NCBI GenBank assembly: GCA_002255905.1
Contig: NKIN01000003.1
Coordinates: 99,925 to 163,924 of the forward strand
Direction of reading: 5' to 3'
DNA: 64,000 nucleotides
DNA from: Burkholderiales bacterium PBB1
GTDB lineage: Bacteria; Pseudomonadota; Gammaproteobacteria; Burkholderiales; Burkholderiaceae_C
Positions 24,670-34,504 of this stretch are shown piece by piece. How positions within the stretch are numbered: the stretch's first letter is position 1; each line of letters starts with the position of its first letter. The notes beneath the pieces were generated by a model, which was given only the letters and a program-made list of their open reading frames with translations, searched no databases and was not told the origin of the DNA. A program made the translations under genes and the position numbers.

Positions 24670-25749
24670 GTGAGCTTTCTAGACACCCTGTTAGGCCGTA
24701 AATATCCACCGATGATCGGGTTGGATATCAGTTCGTCCAGCGTCAAGCTCGTCGAATTGGGGCAAGACGACTCCGGCGCTTACATACTGGAACGTTTTGC
24801 TGCTGAGAGTTTCGAGAAAGGCTGGATCACAGACGGCCAGATCGAGAAATTCGACGAAGTCGCTGACGCCGTGCGTCGCGTGGTCAGCAAAAGCGGCAGC
24901 AAGACCAAGGATGTGGTGATGGCGATGCCGCAATCGTCGGTCATCACCAAGAAGATCATGTTGCCGGCCGGCTTGCGCGAAGAAGAACTGGAGCTCCAGG
25001 TTGAATCTGAAGCCAACCAGTACATCCCCTTCTCGCTCGACGAGGTCAGCCTCGATTTTTGCGTGATCGGGCCCAGCCCGACATCGGTTGGTGATGTCGA
25101 GGTGCTGATCGCCGCCTCGCGCAAGGATCGTGTGCAAGACCGGCAAGGCCTGGCTGAAGCCGCAGGTCTGCGACCGGTGGTGCTCGATATCGAGTCGCAT
25201 GCCTCTCGATTGGCAATGAGTCGGGTGGTCAGTGCGCTGCCCAACGAAGGTCACGATGCGCTGATCGCGCTGTTCGAGATCGGCGCCGACACGACCAGCC
25301 TGAAAGTGTTGCGCGATGACGAGATGCTCTACGACCGCGATCAGGCCTTCGGCGGGTCGCAGCTGACACAACTGATCTCCCGACAATACGGTTTTTCCTT
25401 TGAAGAGGCCGAGCAGAAAAAGCTCGCCTCCGACCTGCCGGAAGACTACGACCAGCAGATCCTGGCGCCGTTTGTCGACAGCCTGTCTCAGGAGATCGGT
25501 CGCGCGCTGCAGTACTTTTTCACCAGCACGCCGCACCACAAGGTTCACTACGTGATGCTGGCTGGCGGAACGGCCACCTTGCCGGGCCTGAAGGACCGGG
25601 TGACCGAGCTCACTGGCTTCGCATCGATGGTGGTCAACCCCTTCGACAACATGAAACTTGGCAGCGCGGTGCGTGAGAGCAAGCTGCGCCGAGAGGCACC
25701 TTCCTACCTGACGGCCTGCGGGCTGGCGATGCGGAGGTTTGCCCAGTGA
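24670..25749 (+). CDS. pilM: Type IV pilus assembly protein PilM
   Basis: PilM is a cytoplasmic actin-like protein that docks the PilN-PilO platform to the pilus ATPases. The 359-aa product starts with the N-terminal amphipathic segment MSFLDTLLGRKYPPMIGLDI. It then shows the ATPase-fold motifs GLDISSSSVKLVEL and LIALFEIGADTTSLKVL, and near the end AGGTATLPGLKDRVTELTG. The start is GTG at 24670, preceded at 9 bases by GGAGG. It is the first gene of pilMNOPQ, with each following gene overlapping by 4 bases. In the 265 bases before it no confident -35/-10 pair was seen. Confidence 0.95.
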   Translation: MSFLDTLLGRKYPPMIGLDISSSSVKLVELGQDDSGAYILERFAAESFEKGWITDGQIEKFDEVADAVRRVVSKSGSKTKDVVMAMPQSSVITKKIMLPAGLREEELELQVESEANQYIPFSLDEVSLDFCVIGPSPTSVGDVEVLIAASRKDRVQDRQGLAEAAGLRPVVLDIESHASRLAMSRVVSALPNEGHDALIALFEIGADTTSLKVLRDDEMLYDRDQAFGGSQLTQLISRQYGFSFEEAEQKKLASDLPEDYDQQILAPFVDSLSQEIGRALQYFFTSTPHHKVHYVMLAGGTATLPGLKDRVTELTGFASMVVNPFDNMKLGSAVRESKLRREAPSYLTACGLAMRRFAQ

Positions 25750-26354
25750 TCTTGATCAATCTACTCCCCCACCGGGAAGAAAAGCGCCGCCGCAAGAAGA
25801 TTGCCTTTTTCGCTGGGGTCGGTGCAGCTGCGGTCGTTGGCGTGTTGACCGTCGGGATCTGGTTTGGCATCGTCGAGCAACTGACCTCATCCCAGCAGGA
25901 GCGCAATGCCTACCTGGGGGCCGAGATAGCGAAGCTGGAGGTCCAGATCAAGGACATTGCCGCGTTGAAGGCCGAGATCGAATCGCTCAAGGCGCGTCAA
26001 AAGGCCGTCGAGGATCTGCAGATCGACCGCAATGTGCCCGTGCACCTGCTCAATGAACTGGTTCGGCAGACGCCGGAAGGTGTGTACCTGACTTCCGTCA
26101 AGCAAAACGGCCAGTCGCTCAACATCGTCGGGGTGGCGCAGACCAATGAGCGGGTGTCTGAGCTCCTGCGCAACACCGCCTACAACTCGGAATGGCTTGT
26201 CAAGCCTGAACTCATCGAGATCAAGGTGTCTGGCGTGCAGGCGGCTGATCGCTCGCAAAAGCGCTTGTTTGACTTCTCGTTGAGGGTCAGTGTCAAGCGA
26301 CCTCAGGAACAACCGGGCGCGATACCCGCAGCACCCGCTGCCAAGAAGGGGTGA
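25746..26354 (+). CDS. pilN: Type IV pilus assembly protein PilN
   Basis: PilN is a bitopic inner-membrane protein that binds PilM through its N-terminus and PilO in the periplasm. The 202-aa product begins with the PilM-binding motif ILINLLPHREEKRRRKK, the clearest family marker. A membrane segment lies at about residues 20-42, then a periplasmic coiled coil (LEVQIKDIAALKAEIESLK) and a ferredoxin-like domain. The start is GTG at 25746, overlapping the pilM stop as GTGA. Confidence 0.95.
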   Translation: MILINLLPHREEKRRRKKIAFFAGVGAAAVVGVLTVGIWFGIVEQLTSSQQERNAYLGAEIAKLEVQIKDIAALKAEIESLKARQKAVEDLQIDRNVPVHLLNELVRQTPEGVYLTSVKQNGQSLNIVGVAQTNERVSELLRNTAYNSEWLVKPELIEIKVSGVQAADRSQKRLFDFSLRVSVKRPQEQPGAIPAAPAAKKG

Positions 26355-27058
26355 CAACCATGGCCACGTCCTCACCCCCCACCATTCCCGCTGGAAGTGC
26401 CGACATCAACTCGGTGTTCCAGGATGCGGCGTCTCAATTCAAAGGCCTCAACCTCAATCAGCCTGGCCAGTGGCCGGCCTTGCCCAAGCTGGTCGCCTGG
26501 TTTGTCGTGACGGCGGTGGTGGTCTTCATCGGCTGGACCACGTTGCTGTCCGACGCGCATGAACAGCTGGACGCCGAAATTGCCAAAGAGCCTGTCCTCA
26601 AGGACGATTACCGCAACAAGCTGGGTCAGGCGGTGAACCTCAGTGAATTGCGCAAGCAAAAATTGCAGGTCGAAGAGTATGTGACGCAGTTGGAAAAGCA
26701 ACTGCCAGGCAAAGCCGAGATGGACGCCTTGCTTTCCGACATCAATCAGGCGGGCTTGGGCCGTGGATTGCAATTTGAACTCTTCCGCCCGGGGCAAAGC
26801 GTGGTCAAGGACTATTACGCCGAGCTTCCTATTGCGCTGCGAGTCTCCGGGCGCTACCACGACGTCGGAGCGTTCGCTGCCGACGTGGCCAACCTGTCTC
26901 GCATCGTCACCTTGCACAATATTTCGATCGAAGGCAGCCGCGGAAGCGATTTGTTGGCCATGGAGGCGACCGCGCGAACCTACCGTTATCTGGATTCAAC
27001 GGAGCTCGATGCGATCCGCAAAGCCAATGCAGCGAAGAAGCCGGGAGGAAAACCATGA
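26351..27058 (+). CDS. pilO: Type IV pilus assembly protein PilO
   Basis: PilO forms the inner-membrane platform with PilN and contacts PilP. The 235-aa product has a short cytoplasmic part with QFKGLNLNQPGQWPALPKLV, a conserved pre-membrane motif in this family. A membrane segment follows at about residues 47-66, then a coiled coil (LRKQKLQVEEYVTQLEKQLP) and a periplasmic domain with VVKDYYAELPIALRVSGRYH. GTG at 26351 overlaps the pilN stop; an ATG three codons later (26360) is an alternative start. Confidence 0.95.
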   Translation: MTTMATSSPPTIPAGSADINSVFQDAASQFKGLNLNQPGQWPALPKLVAWFVVTAVVVFIGWTTLLSDAHEQLDAEIAKEPVLKDDYRNKLGQAVNLSELRKQKLQVEEYVTQLEKQLPGKAEMDALLSDINQAGLGRGLQFELFRPGQSVVKDYYAELPIALRVSGRYHDVGAFAADVANLSRIVTLHNISIEGSRGSDLLAMEATARTYRYLDSTELDAIRKANAAKKPGGKP

Positions 27059-27600
27059 CCGCCCGTCTTCGCGATCATCGCGTTGGCGCCGTTGTCGTTT
27101 GTTGCGCTGCTCTGCTGGCCGCTTGCAGCGGTGATCAGCAGGAACTTGCGCAGTGGATGGATCAGCAGCGCAAGGAAGTCAAACCCAACGTGCAGCCGAT
27201 TTCGCCGCCCAAGAAATTCGATCCGCAGCCCTACACGGCCGGTGAGGTGGTTGAGCCGTTCAGCACCCAGAAACTCGCGGTGGCCATCAAGCAGGAGTCT
27301 CGTCAGCCGAATTCACTGCTGCAGTCCGAAATCAACCGCCGTCCTGAGCCTTTGGAGGCATATCCACTCGACAGTGTCACGATGGTCGGCAGCGTGACCC
27401 GCGGCAAGCAGCCGTTCGTGTTGCTGAAGGTCGACAAGTTGCTCTACCAGGTCAAGCTGGGCGATTACATCGGCCAGAACTACGGAAAGATCATCAAGAT
27501 CACAGAAACCGATATGTCCCTCCGGGAGATCGTGCAGGACGCATCAGGTGAATGGATCGAGCGCACCAGCTCGATCCAACTCCAGGAGAACGCTCGATGA
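27055..27600 (+). CDS. pilP: Type IV pilus lipoprotein PilP
   Basis: PilP is an inner-membrane lipoprotein that bridges the PilNO platform and the PilQ secretin. The 181-aa product has a lipobox LLAAC with Cys24. A flexible linker follows, including LAQWMDQQRKEVKPNVQPIS that binds PilNO in relatives. The C-terminal beta-sandwich has SVTMVGSVTRGKQPFVLLKV and KLGDYIGQNYGKI. Its ATG overlaps the pilO stop and its stop overlaps the pilQ ATG. Confidence 0.95.
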   Translation: MTARLRDHRVGAVVVCCAALLAACSGDQQELAQWMDQQRKEVKPNVQPISPPKKFDPQPYTAGEVVEPFSTQKLAVAIKQESRQPNSLLQSEINRRPEPLEAYPLDSVTMVGSVTRGKQPFVLLKVDKLLYQVKLGDYIGQNYGKIIKITETDMSLREIVQDASGEWIERTSSIQLQENAR

Positions 27601-29780
27601 AGGCCATGCAGGACAAAATCAACATGGGTATTGAATGGCGATCGCGTCTGTGGACGCTGGCGTTGCTGTGCGGCGCATCTTTCTCGGCGATGGCTCAGAC
27701 GGCGATCCAATCGATCAATGGCTCGTTACAGGCTGGGTCTGAAGTCATCCGGATCGAGTTGTCAGAGCCGCTGTCCGTGCTGCCGAAAGGCTTCGTGGTT
27801 CAGACCCCACCACGCATTGCCATCGATCTTCCCGGCGTGGGCAATGCGACCGGCAAGCCGGTGGTCGACGTCAACCAAGGCAATCTGCGTTCGGTGAACA
27901 TCGCGCAGTCCGATGAGCGCACACGCCTGGTGCTCAACCTGCGTCAACCGGCGACTTACCGCGCAGAGCTGCAGGGCAAGACGCTGGTGATCGTGCTCGA
28001 GTCGAACGCGTCGCCGGAGGTCGCCAGTGCCACCGGCACCGTGACACAGGCACCGACCCGCTTCGCCGAACCGCAAAACCGCCAGCAACTGCCACTCAAG
28101 GACATCGACTTCCGGCGTGGTGCTGACGGGGCAGGGCGTGTGGTGGTCGATCTGGCGAACAACCAGGTCGGCGTCGACATTCGCCAGCAAGGCAAGGGGC
28201 TGGTCGTTGAATTTCTGCAATCCAGCCTGCCCGATGCACTGCGTCGCCGGCTCGATGTGACCGACTTCGGAACGCCGGTGCAGACCGTCTCGACAGTACA
28301 GGTCGGTGACCGGGTTCGCATGGTGATTGAGCCGCGTGGTGACTGGGAGCACAGCGCCTACCAAAGCGACAACCAGTTCGTGGTCGAGGTGCGTGCTCAG
28401 AAGATCGATCCGAACAAGCTCACTCAGGGTCCTGGATTCGCTGGCGAAAAGCTGTCGCTGAACTTCCAGAACATCGAAGTGCGCGCGTTGTTGCAGGTCA
28501 TTGCTGATTTCACCAACTTCAACGTCGTCACGAGCGACACGGTGACAGGTAATGTGACCTTGCGTCTGAAGGACGTTCCCTGGGATCAGGCGCTCGACAT
28601 CATCTTGCAGGCCAAGGGTCTGGGGCTGCGTAAATCGGGCAATGTGATCCTGATCGCGCCGAAGGATGAACTGGCTGCCAAGGAAAAGGCCGATCTCGAG
28701 TCGAAACTGCAGATCGCCGCGCTGGAGCCGGTTCGCACGCAGGCGTTCCAACTCAACTACACCAAGGCCGAGGAAATCTCGCGCGGCCTGACCGGTCAGA
28801 ACTCAGGACAAGGTGGCGGCGGTGGCGGCGGAAGCGGTTCCACCACGACCCGCATCCTGTCGCCTCGGGGCAGCGTGCTCTACGAGACACGCACCAACCA
28901 GCTGTTTGTCAGCGATACCCCGTCGAAGCTGCAGGAAATCCAGGAGTTGATCGCGAAGATCGACATCCCGGTGCGCCAAGTATTGATCGAGGCCCGCATT
29001 GTCGAAGCAGACGATTCGTTCGGCCGCTCGCTCGGTGTGCGCCTGGGTGTGAATGACGCACGCACCGGCAATAACGCAGGCTTCGGTGTCGGTGGCAGCC
29101 AGCGGGTTGCGATCGGTGGCAACCTGAACGTGGTCGGCAACCGCACCGGACAGACCTCGGCAGTGCCCCTGCTGAACGACACCAACTTCCTCAACCTGCC
29201 GGCCTCGGCCCAGGGTGGCTTCTTGCCTGCGACCTTCGCGTTGTCGTTGTTCGGCTCGGGTCTGAACCGGTTCCTGAATCTGGAACTGTCCGCCCTCGAA
29301 GCGGATGGACGCGGCAAGGTGGTGTCCAGCCCGCGCATCGTCACGGCCGATCAGATCAAGGCGGTGATTCAGCAGGGCACGAAGATTCCCTATCAGCGTG
29401 CCACCTCCAGCGGCGCCACGTCGATCGAGTTTGTCGACGCGACGCTGAAGCTGGATGTGACGCCGCAAATCACCCCTGAAGGCAACGTCATTCTGGACGT
29501 CAACGTCAACAAGGACAGCGTTGGCGCAGTGACCAACAACGTGCCTTCGATCGACACGAAGTCGATCCAGACGCAGGTGTTGGTGGAAAACGGCGGCACG
29601 GTCGTCATCGGAGGCATCTTCGAGCAGACAGATCGGTCCGACGTGGCGCAGGTGCCGTTCCTGGGCGACATCCCGGTGGTCGGCAACCTGTTCAAGACGC
29701 GCACCAACTCCTCCAGAAAGACCGAGTTGCTGATCTTCCTGACACCCAAGGTTGTCAGCGAGCGCACCGCAGCGCGTTGA
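27597..29780 (+). CDS. pilQ: Type IV pilus secretin PilQ
   Basis: PilQ is the outer-membrane secretin through which pili extend. The 727-aa product has a signal peptide ending in SAMAQ and two AMIN peptidoglycan-binding domains (about residues 40-130 and 165-275). A secretin/TonB N domain follows (LSLNFQNIEVRALLQVIADF). The N1-type domain is interrupted by a Gly-rich linker (GGGGGGGSGS), then comes the secretin core ending in VPFLGDIPVVGNLFKTR and TELLIFLTPKVV. The ATG at 27597 overlaps the pilP stop by 4 bases. aroK follows 37 bases downstream, as in many proteobacteria. Confidence 0.96.
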   Translation: MKAMQDKINMGIEWRSRLWTLALLCGASFSAMAQTAIQSINGSLQAGSEVIRIELSEPLSVLPKGFVVQTPPRIAIDLPGVGNATGKPVVDVNQGNLRSVNIAQSDERTRLVLNLRQPATYRAELQGKTLVIVLESNASPEVASATGTVTQAPTRFAEPQNRQQLPLKDIDFRRGADGAGRVVVDLANNQVGVDIRQQGKGLVVEFLQSSLPDALRRRLDVTDFGTPVQTVSTVQVGDRVRMVIEPRGDWEHSAYQSDNQFVVEVRAQKIDPNKLTQGPGFAGEKLSLNFQNIEVRALLQVIADFTNFNVVTSDTVTGNVTLRLKDVPWDQALDIILQAKGLGLRKSGNVILIAPKDELAAKEKADLESKLQIAALEPVRTQAFQLNYTKAEEISRGLTGQNSGQGGGGGGGSGSTTTRILSPRGSVLYETRTNQLFVSDTPSKLQEIQELIAKIDIPVRQVLIEARIVEADDSFGRSLGVRLGVNDARTGNNAGFGVGGSQRVAIGGNLNVVGNRTGQTSAVPLLNDTNFLNLPASAQGGFLPATFALSLFGSGLNRFLNLELSALEADGRGKVVSSPRIVTADQIKAVIQQGTKIPYQRATSSGATSIEFVDATLKLDVTPQITPEGNVILDVNVNKDSVGAVTNNVPSIDTKSIQTQVLVENGGTVVIGGIFEQTDRSDVAQVPFLGDIPVVGNLFKTRTNSSRKTELLIFLTPKVVSERTAAR

Positions 29781-29817
29781 GTTTCAGCGCGCGCTGTAAG
29801 TCAGGCACTACGGCGCG

Positions 29818-30384
29818 ATGTTCGTCAGCCTGATCGGCATGCCCGGCGGCGGCAAATCGACCGTCGGGCGTCATCTGGCGCGCAAGCTGGGTGTTCCGTT
29901 CAGTGACAGCGATGCCGTGATCGAGCGGCAGATCGGCTGCAGCATCCGCGAGTTCTTCGAGGCCGAAGGCGAAGAACGCTTTCGCGATGTCGAGCAGGCG
30001 GTGATTGCGGAACTGGTTCGTGCCGATCGCGGCGTGCTGGCCACCGGTGGGGGGGTTGTGTTGCGCGACGCCAATCGCCACGCGCTCCATCGGCACACTA
30101 CGGCCGTGTATCTGCGATCGACACCGGAAGAACTCTTTCGCCGGTTGCGGCACGACACCCAACGGCCTCTGTTGCAAGTCGCTGACCCGCTGGCCAAGCT
30201 GCGCGCGATGTTCCAGGTGCGTGATCCGCTGTACCACAGCGTTGCGCACTTTGTCATCGAGACCGGGCGGCCTTCGGTCCACAACCTCGTCAACATGCTG
30301 CTGATGCAACTCGAACTGGCAGGGGTGCTGCCGATGGACGTGGTGCCGTCTCCAGTCGATGGGATCGAGCCGTTGCTGCAGTGA
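29818..30384 (+). CDS. aroK: Shikimate kinase
   Basis: AroK phosphorylates shikimate at the 3-OH, the fifth step of chorismate synthesis. The 188-aa product has the Walker [16 protein letters not shown] and the shikimate-binding [11 protein letters not shown]. The centre has [13 protein letters not shown], and the LID region is [14 protein letters not shown] with its conserved Arg residues. It sits between pilQ and aroB, the usual arrangement. No Shine-Dalgarno sequence is obvious before the ATG. Confidence 0.96.
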   Translation: MFVSLIGMPGGGKSTVGRHLARKLGVPFSDSDAVIERQIGCSIREFFEAEGEERFRDVEQAVIAELVRADRGVLATGGGVVLRDANRHALHRHTTAVYLRSTPEELFRRLRHDTQRPLLQVADPLAKLRAMFQVRDPLYHSVAHFVIETGRPSVHNLVNMLLMQLELAGVLPMDVVPSPVDGIEPLLQ

Positions 30385-30427
30385 TCGATTGAGAAGCACG
30401 GCGGCAGTCGCACGGCAAAATAGGGCG

Positions 30428-31549
30428 ATGTCCATTTCATCTCCGAACCCTTCACCGCCTATCTCGCCGCTCCATCAATTGCGCATTGACCTGGCAGACC
30501 GGAGCTACGACATCCAGATCGGTTGCGGGTTGCTCGACCGTGTCTGCGCCGCAGATTTCGGCTCTGCCTCCTCCGAGGCGTTGATCGTGACCAACACGAC
30601 CGTCGCGCCGCTTTATGCCGAGCGATTGCAGCGCGTGCTCGCCAACCACCATGCCCGTGTTCACACGATCGCCCTGCCTGACGGTGAGGCCTACAAGGAC
30701 TGGGCCACGCTCAACCTGATCTTCGATCGATTGCTCAGGGATGGCTTCGATCGCAAGACGGTGCTGTATGCGCTGGGCGGGGGCGTCATCGGAGACATGA
30801 CCGGTTTCGCTGCCGCCTGCTACATGCGTGGTGTGGCCTATGTGCAGGTGCCGACCACGCTGCTGGCGCAAGTCGATTCGTCCGTGGGCGGCAAGACAGC
30901 CATCAATCACCCGGCGGGCAAGAACATGATCGGCGCGTTCTACCAACCGCTGCGCGTGGTCGCTGACCTAGACACGCTGGACACCCTGCCCGATCGCGAG
31001 ATTTCGGCTGGCCTCGCCGAGGTCATCAAGTACGGGCCGATCGCCGACGACGATTTCCTGGCCTGGATCGAGCAGCACATCGACGCCCTGCGCGCGCGCG
31101 ACAAGGACGCGCTGGCTTACGCCGTGCGTCGCTCGTGCGAAATCAAGGCGTGGGTTGTCGGCAAGGACGAGCGTGAATCCGGACTGCGCGCCATTCTCAA
31201 CTTTGGCCATACCTTTGGCCATGCAATCGAAGCGGGCCTGGGCTTTGGCACGTGGTTGCATGGCGAAGCGGTTGGCTGCGGCATGGTGATGGCTGCTGAA
31301 CTCTCGGTGCGCTGCGGGCTGATCGATGCTGCTTACGCGCAGCGCATTGCCCGCCTCATCGATCGCGCTGGCTTGCCTACCCGCGGGCCTGCCCTGGGCG
31401 CTGCACGCTATCTGGAGTTGATGCGGGTCGACAAGAAGTCGGAGGCCGGGCAGATCCGCTTCGTGCTGATCGACGCGCCGGGTCATGCGAGCCTCCATCG
31501 CGCCGACGACGCGCTGGTGGCCGAGGTGATCGAAGCGCGAACGGTGTGA
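30428..31549 (+). CDS. aroB: 3-dehydroquinate synthase
   Basis: AroB cyclises DAHP to 3-dehydroquinate, the second shikimate-pathway step, using NAD and a divalent metal. The 373-aa product shows [27 protein letters not shown] (NAD-binding glycine loop) and [20 protein letters not shown]. Metal-ligand motifs are AEVIKYGPI and [10 protein letters not shown]. From the ATG at 30428 the start is [26 protein letters not shown] ends 6 bases before the ATG and no good ribosome-binding site is seen. Its stop overlaps the dgt GTG. Confidence 0.96.
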   Translation: MSISSPNPSPPISPLHQLRIDLADRSYDIQIGCGLLDRVCAADFGSASSEALIVTNTTVAPLYAERLQRVLANHHARVHTIALPDGEAYKDWATLNLIFDRLLRDGFDRKTVLYALGGGVIGDMTGFAAACYMRGVAYVQVPTTLLAQVDSSVGGKTAINHPAGKNMIGAFYQPLRVVADLDTLDTLPDREISAGLAEVIKYGPIADDDFLAWIEQHIDALRARDKDALAYAVRRSCEIKAWVVGKDERESGLRAILNFGHTFGHAIEAGLGFGTWLHGEAVGCGMVMAAELSVRCGLIDAAYAQRIARLIDRAGLPTRGPALGAARYLELMRVDKKSEAGQIRFVLIDAPGHASLHRADDALVAEVIEARTV

Positions 31550-32733
31550 ACACGCTGTCCGGCACGGGGCTTGCGCCGTACGCCAGTGCCCCCGAGCGCA
31601 GCCGAGGCTGTCGGCACCCCGAGCCTGCGGTGCCAGGACAAACCGTCTTCCAGCGCGACCGCGATCGCGTCGTCCACAGCACCGCATTCCGTCGGTTGGC
31701 CTACAAGACGCAGGTGTTCCTCAACCACGAGGGCGACCTGTTCCGGACTCGCATCACGCATTCGCTGGAAGTCGCGCAACTGGCGCGGTCCATCGCGAGA
31801 TCACTGCGCTTGAATGAGGACCTGTGCGAGGTCATCTCGCTTGCGCACGACCTGGGTCACACCCCGTTTGGTCATGCCGGACAGCACGCGCTCGATGACT
31901 GCGTGCGCGAGGCTGACCCCAGCAGCCTGGGTTTCGAGCACAACGCGCAGAGCCTTCGGGTGGTCGATCATCTGGAAGAGCGCTGTCTGACCCACGATGG
32001 GCTGAACCTCAGCTTCGAGGCCCGCGAAGGCATCCTGAAGCACTGCTCGCTCCGACACGCTCAGGCGCTCGAGGCCGCTGAGCCGGGTGGCGTGGCCTTG
32101 CGTTTCATTCAGCGCACGCGGCCCGGCCTTGAGGCTCAGTTGTGCAATGTGGCCGATGAGCTGGCCTACAACGCACACGACATCGACGATGGCGTGCGCG
32201 CGGGGCTGCTGGAGTATGCCCAACTGCTCGAGCTGCCATTTTTTGAACGATTCCACCGCCAGGTATTGGCAGAACACCCGCAGGCTGACGGCCGTCGGCT
32301 GCTGTTCGAGGTGATTCGACGAATGCTGTCGTACCAGGTCGACGACCTGATCTCAGCGTCGAACGACCGCATGGCCCGGCATGAGCTGCGCGATGCAACC
32401 GACGTCGCGCGGGCGCCTACGCTGGTGGCGTGCGGCGACGAGGTATCGGCGCATTCGGTGCAGCTCAAGGCATTCCTGCGCCACCAGCTGTACCAGCACC
32501 CTCGGGTGGTCGCCGCCAACGATGTGGTGCGGCAGGTGCTGCGCGATCTGTTCCAGGCCTATGTCGACGCGCCCGAGCAGATGCCACCATCGCATGCCGC
32601 GCGCGTACCGCGCCAACTGGCGATCACGGATTACATCGCCGGCATGACCGACCGCTTTGCCTTGCGCGAGCACGCCCGGCTGTTCGGTGATCAGCTCACC
32701 AGCCAGCTGCCACGCCAACTATTACCGTTTTGA
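31546..32733 (+). CDS. dgt: dGTPase-like deoxynucleotide triphosphohydrolase
   Basis: HD-superfamily enzyme that hydrolyses dGTP or other dNTPs to deoxynucleoside and tripolyphosphate. The 395-aa product has the HD ligands in [30 protein letters not shown] and [16 protein letters not shown], and the opening [20 protein letters not shown] typical of the Dgt type 2 subfamily. The start is GTG at 31546, overlapping the aroB stop as GTGA. Physiological nucleotide preference cannot be read from sequence. The minor-pilin operon begins 98 bases downstream. Confidence 0.94.
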   Translation: MNTLSGTGLAPYASAPERSRGCRHPEPAVPGQTVFQRDRDRVVHSTAFRRLAYKTQVFLNHEGDLFRTRITHSLEVAQLARSIARSLRLNEDLCEVISLAHDLGHTPFGHAGQHALDDCVREADPSSLGFEHNAQSLRVVDHLEERCLTHDGLNLSFEAREGILKHCSLRHAQALEAAEPGGVALRFIQRTRPGLEAQLCNVADELAYNAHDIDDGVRAGLLEYAQLLELPFFERFHRQVLAEHPQADGRRLLFEVIRRMLSYQVDDLISASNDRMARHELRDATDVARAPTLVACGDEVSAHSVQLKAFLRHQLYQHPRVVAANDVVRQVLRDLFQAYVDAPEQMPPSHAARVPRQLAITDYIAGMTDRFALREHARLFGDQLTSQLPRQLLPF

Positions 32734-32831
32734 GCCACTGACCATCCGCTGGGGCGACGAGCGGCTTTTGAAGGCAGACCAGCGGCGGCTCGTTCTTCGC
32801 ACAAGGCGTGCCGCTTGGCAACAATCGGTCC

Positions 32832-33449
32832 ATGTCTATGGTCTCATCCTTCTCGTCGTACAGGCGCGGTGCGCTCGCAGATGCGCAGCAGGGTTTCACG
32901 CTGGTGGAAATCCTGGTCGCGATCGTCGTGCTGTCCTTCGGCGTGCTTGGCGTCGTTGGCATGCAGGCGGCTGCCTTGCAGTCCAACCGTGCTGCGCGCA
33001 ACCAGTCGACCGCGGTGGCCCTCGGCCGCGAACTCGCGGACATCATGAGGGGCAACAAGGACGTGGCACTCGCTACGTCCACCTCGAGCAATCCGTACCT
33101 CGTGGCGAACTACACCGGCACCTTGCCGACGATCTCTGCCAACTGTTTCACCGCAGCATGCACTTCGACACTGGCTGTTGCGCAGTACGACATGAACCAG
33201 TGGCTGGCGCGCGTCAGTGCGGCGTTGCCTCAGGCCCGTGTGGTTGTGTGCTTCGATGACACCCCTTACGCCTCGTCCACGGGCTTGCCTCAGTGGGATT
33301 GCACATCCGCCGCAAACCAGACGCTGGTGGTCAAGATCGGTTGGACGCAGAAGTCGCTGGACAGCTCTGCCTCGGCGCCTGAAAAAGCCTCGGCGTCGGG
33401 AAGTCGACCTGCCGTGGTTCTTCCCTTGATCGCGGGCAGTGCGACATGA
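32832..33449 (+). CDS. pilV: Type IV pilus minor pilin PilV
   Basis: Minor pilin that primes pilus assembly with PilW, PilX and PilY1. The 205-aa product has a 21-residue leader ending in DAQQG and then FTLVEILVAIVVLSFGVLGV. MQAAALQSNRAARNQSTAVA follows, the usual PilV sequence after the pilin helix. Cysteines in ANCFTAAC and WDCTS may form disulphides. ATG at 32832 was chosen; 32838 is an alternative. AACAAT lies 6 bases before it and there is no clear ribosome-binding site. It opens the pilV-W-X-Y1-E-fimT operon. Confidence 0.92.
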   Translation: MSMVSSFSSYRRGALADAQQGFTLVEILVAIVVLSFGVLGVVGMQAAALQSNRAARNQSTAVALGRELADIMRGNKDVALATSTSSNPYLVANYTGTLPTISANCFTAACTSTLAVAQYDMNQWLARVSAALPQARVVVCFDDTPYASSTGLPQWDCTSAANQTLVVKIGWTQKSLDSSASAPEKASASGSRPAVVLPLIAGSAT

Positions 33450-34504
33450 AGACTCCTCGCGCGTCATCAGGCACCCGTCGCGGCCTGTCTCACCAGGCCG
33501 GTCTGACACTCGTCGAGTTGCTGGTGGCGGTCACCCTTGGATTGTTGGTGACGCTCGCGGCAGTCGCTGCACTCTTGATTGGCCGGCAAGGTTTCACGTC
33601 GGTGGATCAATCCTCTCAATTACGCGAGAACGCCCGGTTCGCCGCCAGTCTGATCCAGCGCATCGTCATCCAGGCAGGCTATGAAAGCCACCGCGATGGC
33701 ACGGTGGCCAGCGCCTGGCGTTATTTCTGCTCCGGTTCGGGTCAGCCGTGTGGCGACATCAACGGTGACAGGAATCCAGGCATCGTGGGGTACGACAACG
33801 CCCTGGTCGGAAGCCTGACGCTGCCGACCGGATTGGTCAGCGGCAACCGCACCAGCGGATGCGGCGCTGTCACCGACACCAGTTGCCTCAATGGGGACGA
33901 CATCCTTGTGGTGCGTTACTGGGGCGACAGCCGCGCTGGCGCTGCTGTTGGCGACGGATCGATGATCAATTGTTCTGGTGCCAATGAACTGGACGGCACG
34001 GTGCCCGCGTACAGCATCTTCCACGTCGCTCGCAGTGCCTCCGGTGAACCCACGCTGGCCTGCACCTACCGCGATGTGACGGGCACCTGGCAGACCGTGC
34101 CGCTGATGCAAGGCGTCGAAGGATTTCAGGTCCTCTACGGCGTAGACAACGTGACGCCGGCGACCGCACCGCCGTCAGGTGAGACGGGGCTGGACGGTGT
34201 GCCAGACCGCTACCTGCGTGCCTCCCAACTGACTGTGAGCGGCAACACCAATGCCACCATGGACAACTGGCGCCGGGTGCGCAGTGTCCGTATTGGTCTG
34301 CTGCTGCGTGGTGACCCCGGCTCTGCTGTTGACCGTGCTGCGAGCGCCCGCAGTTATGAGGTGCTCGGTCCCGGCTTGGCGGTCAGTGGTGACGTCGGGT
34401 CCAGCCTGGCTGTCCCCGCCGATGGTCGACTCCGGCAGCCCATGGTGTTCACCGTGCACTTGCGCAATCGGCAGTACGTGACGCCGCCCACCTGGAATCC
34501 GTGA
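33446..34504 (+). CDS. pilW: Type IV pilus minor pilin PilW
   Basis: Minor pilin, 352 aa, large as is usual for PilW. The leader MKTPRASSGTRRGLSHQAG is followed by LTLVELLVAVTLGLLVTLAA; Leu at +1 in place of Phe is tolerated in this family. The body has paired cysteines (YFCSGSGQPCGD, SGCGAVTDTSCLNGDD). PLMQGVEGFQVLYGVD is a conserved PilW sequence, and RRVRSVRIGLLLRG follows. The ATG at 33446 overlaps the pilV stop as ATGA. Confidence 0.92.
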   Translation: MKTPRASSGTRRGLSHQAGLTLVELLVAVTLGLLVTLAAVAALLIGRQGFTSVDQSSQLRENARFAASLIQRIVIQAGYESHRDGTVASAWRYFCSGSGQPCGDINGDRNPGIVGYDNALVGSLTLPTGLVSGNRTSGCGAVTDTSCLNGDDILVVRYWGDSRAGAAVGDGSMINCSGANELDGTVPAYSIFHVARSASGEPTLACTYRDVTGTWQTVPLMQGVEGFQVLYGVDNVTPATAPPSGETGLDGVPDRYLRASQLTVSGNTNATMDNWRRVRSVRIGLLLRGDPGSAVDRAASARSYEVLGPGLAVSGDVGSSLAVPADGRLRQPMVFTVHLRNRQYVTPPTWNP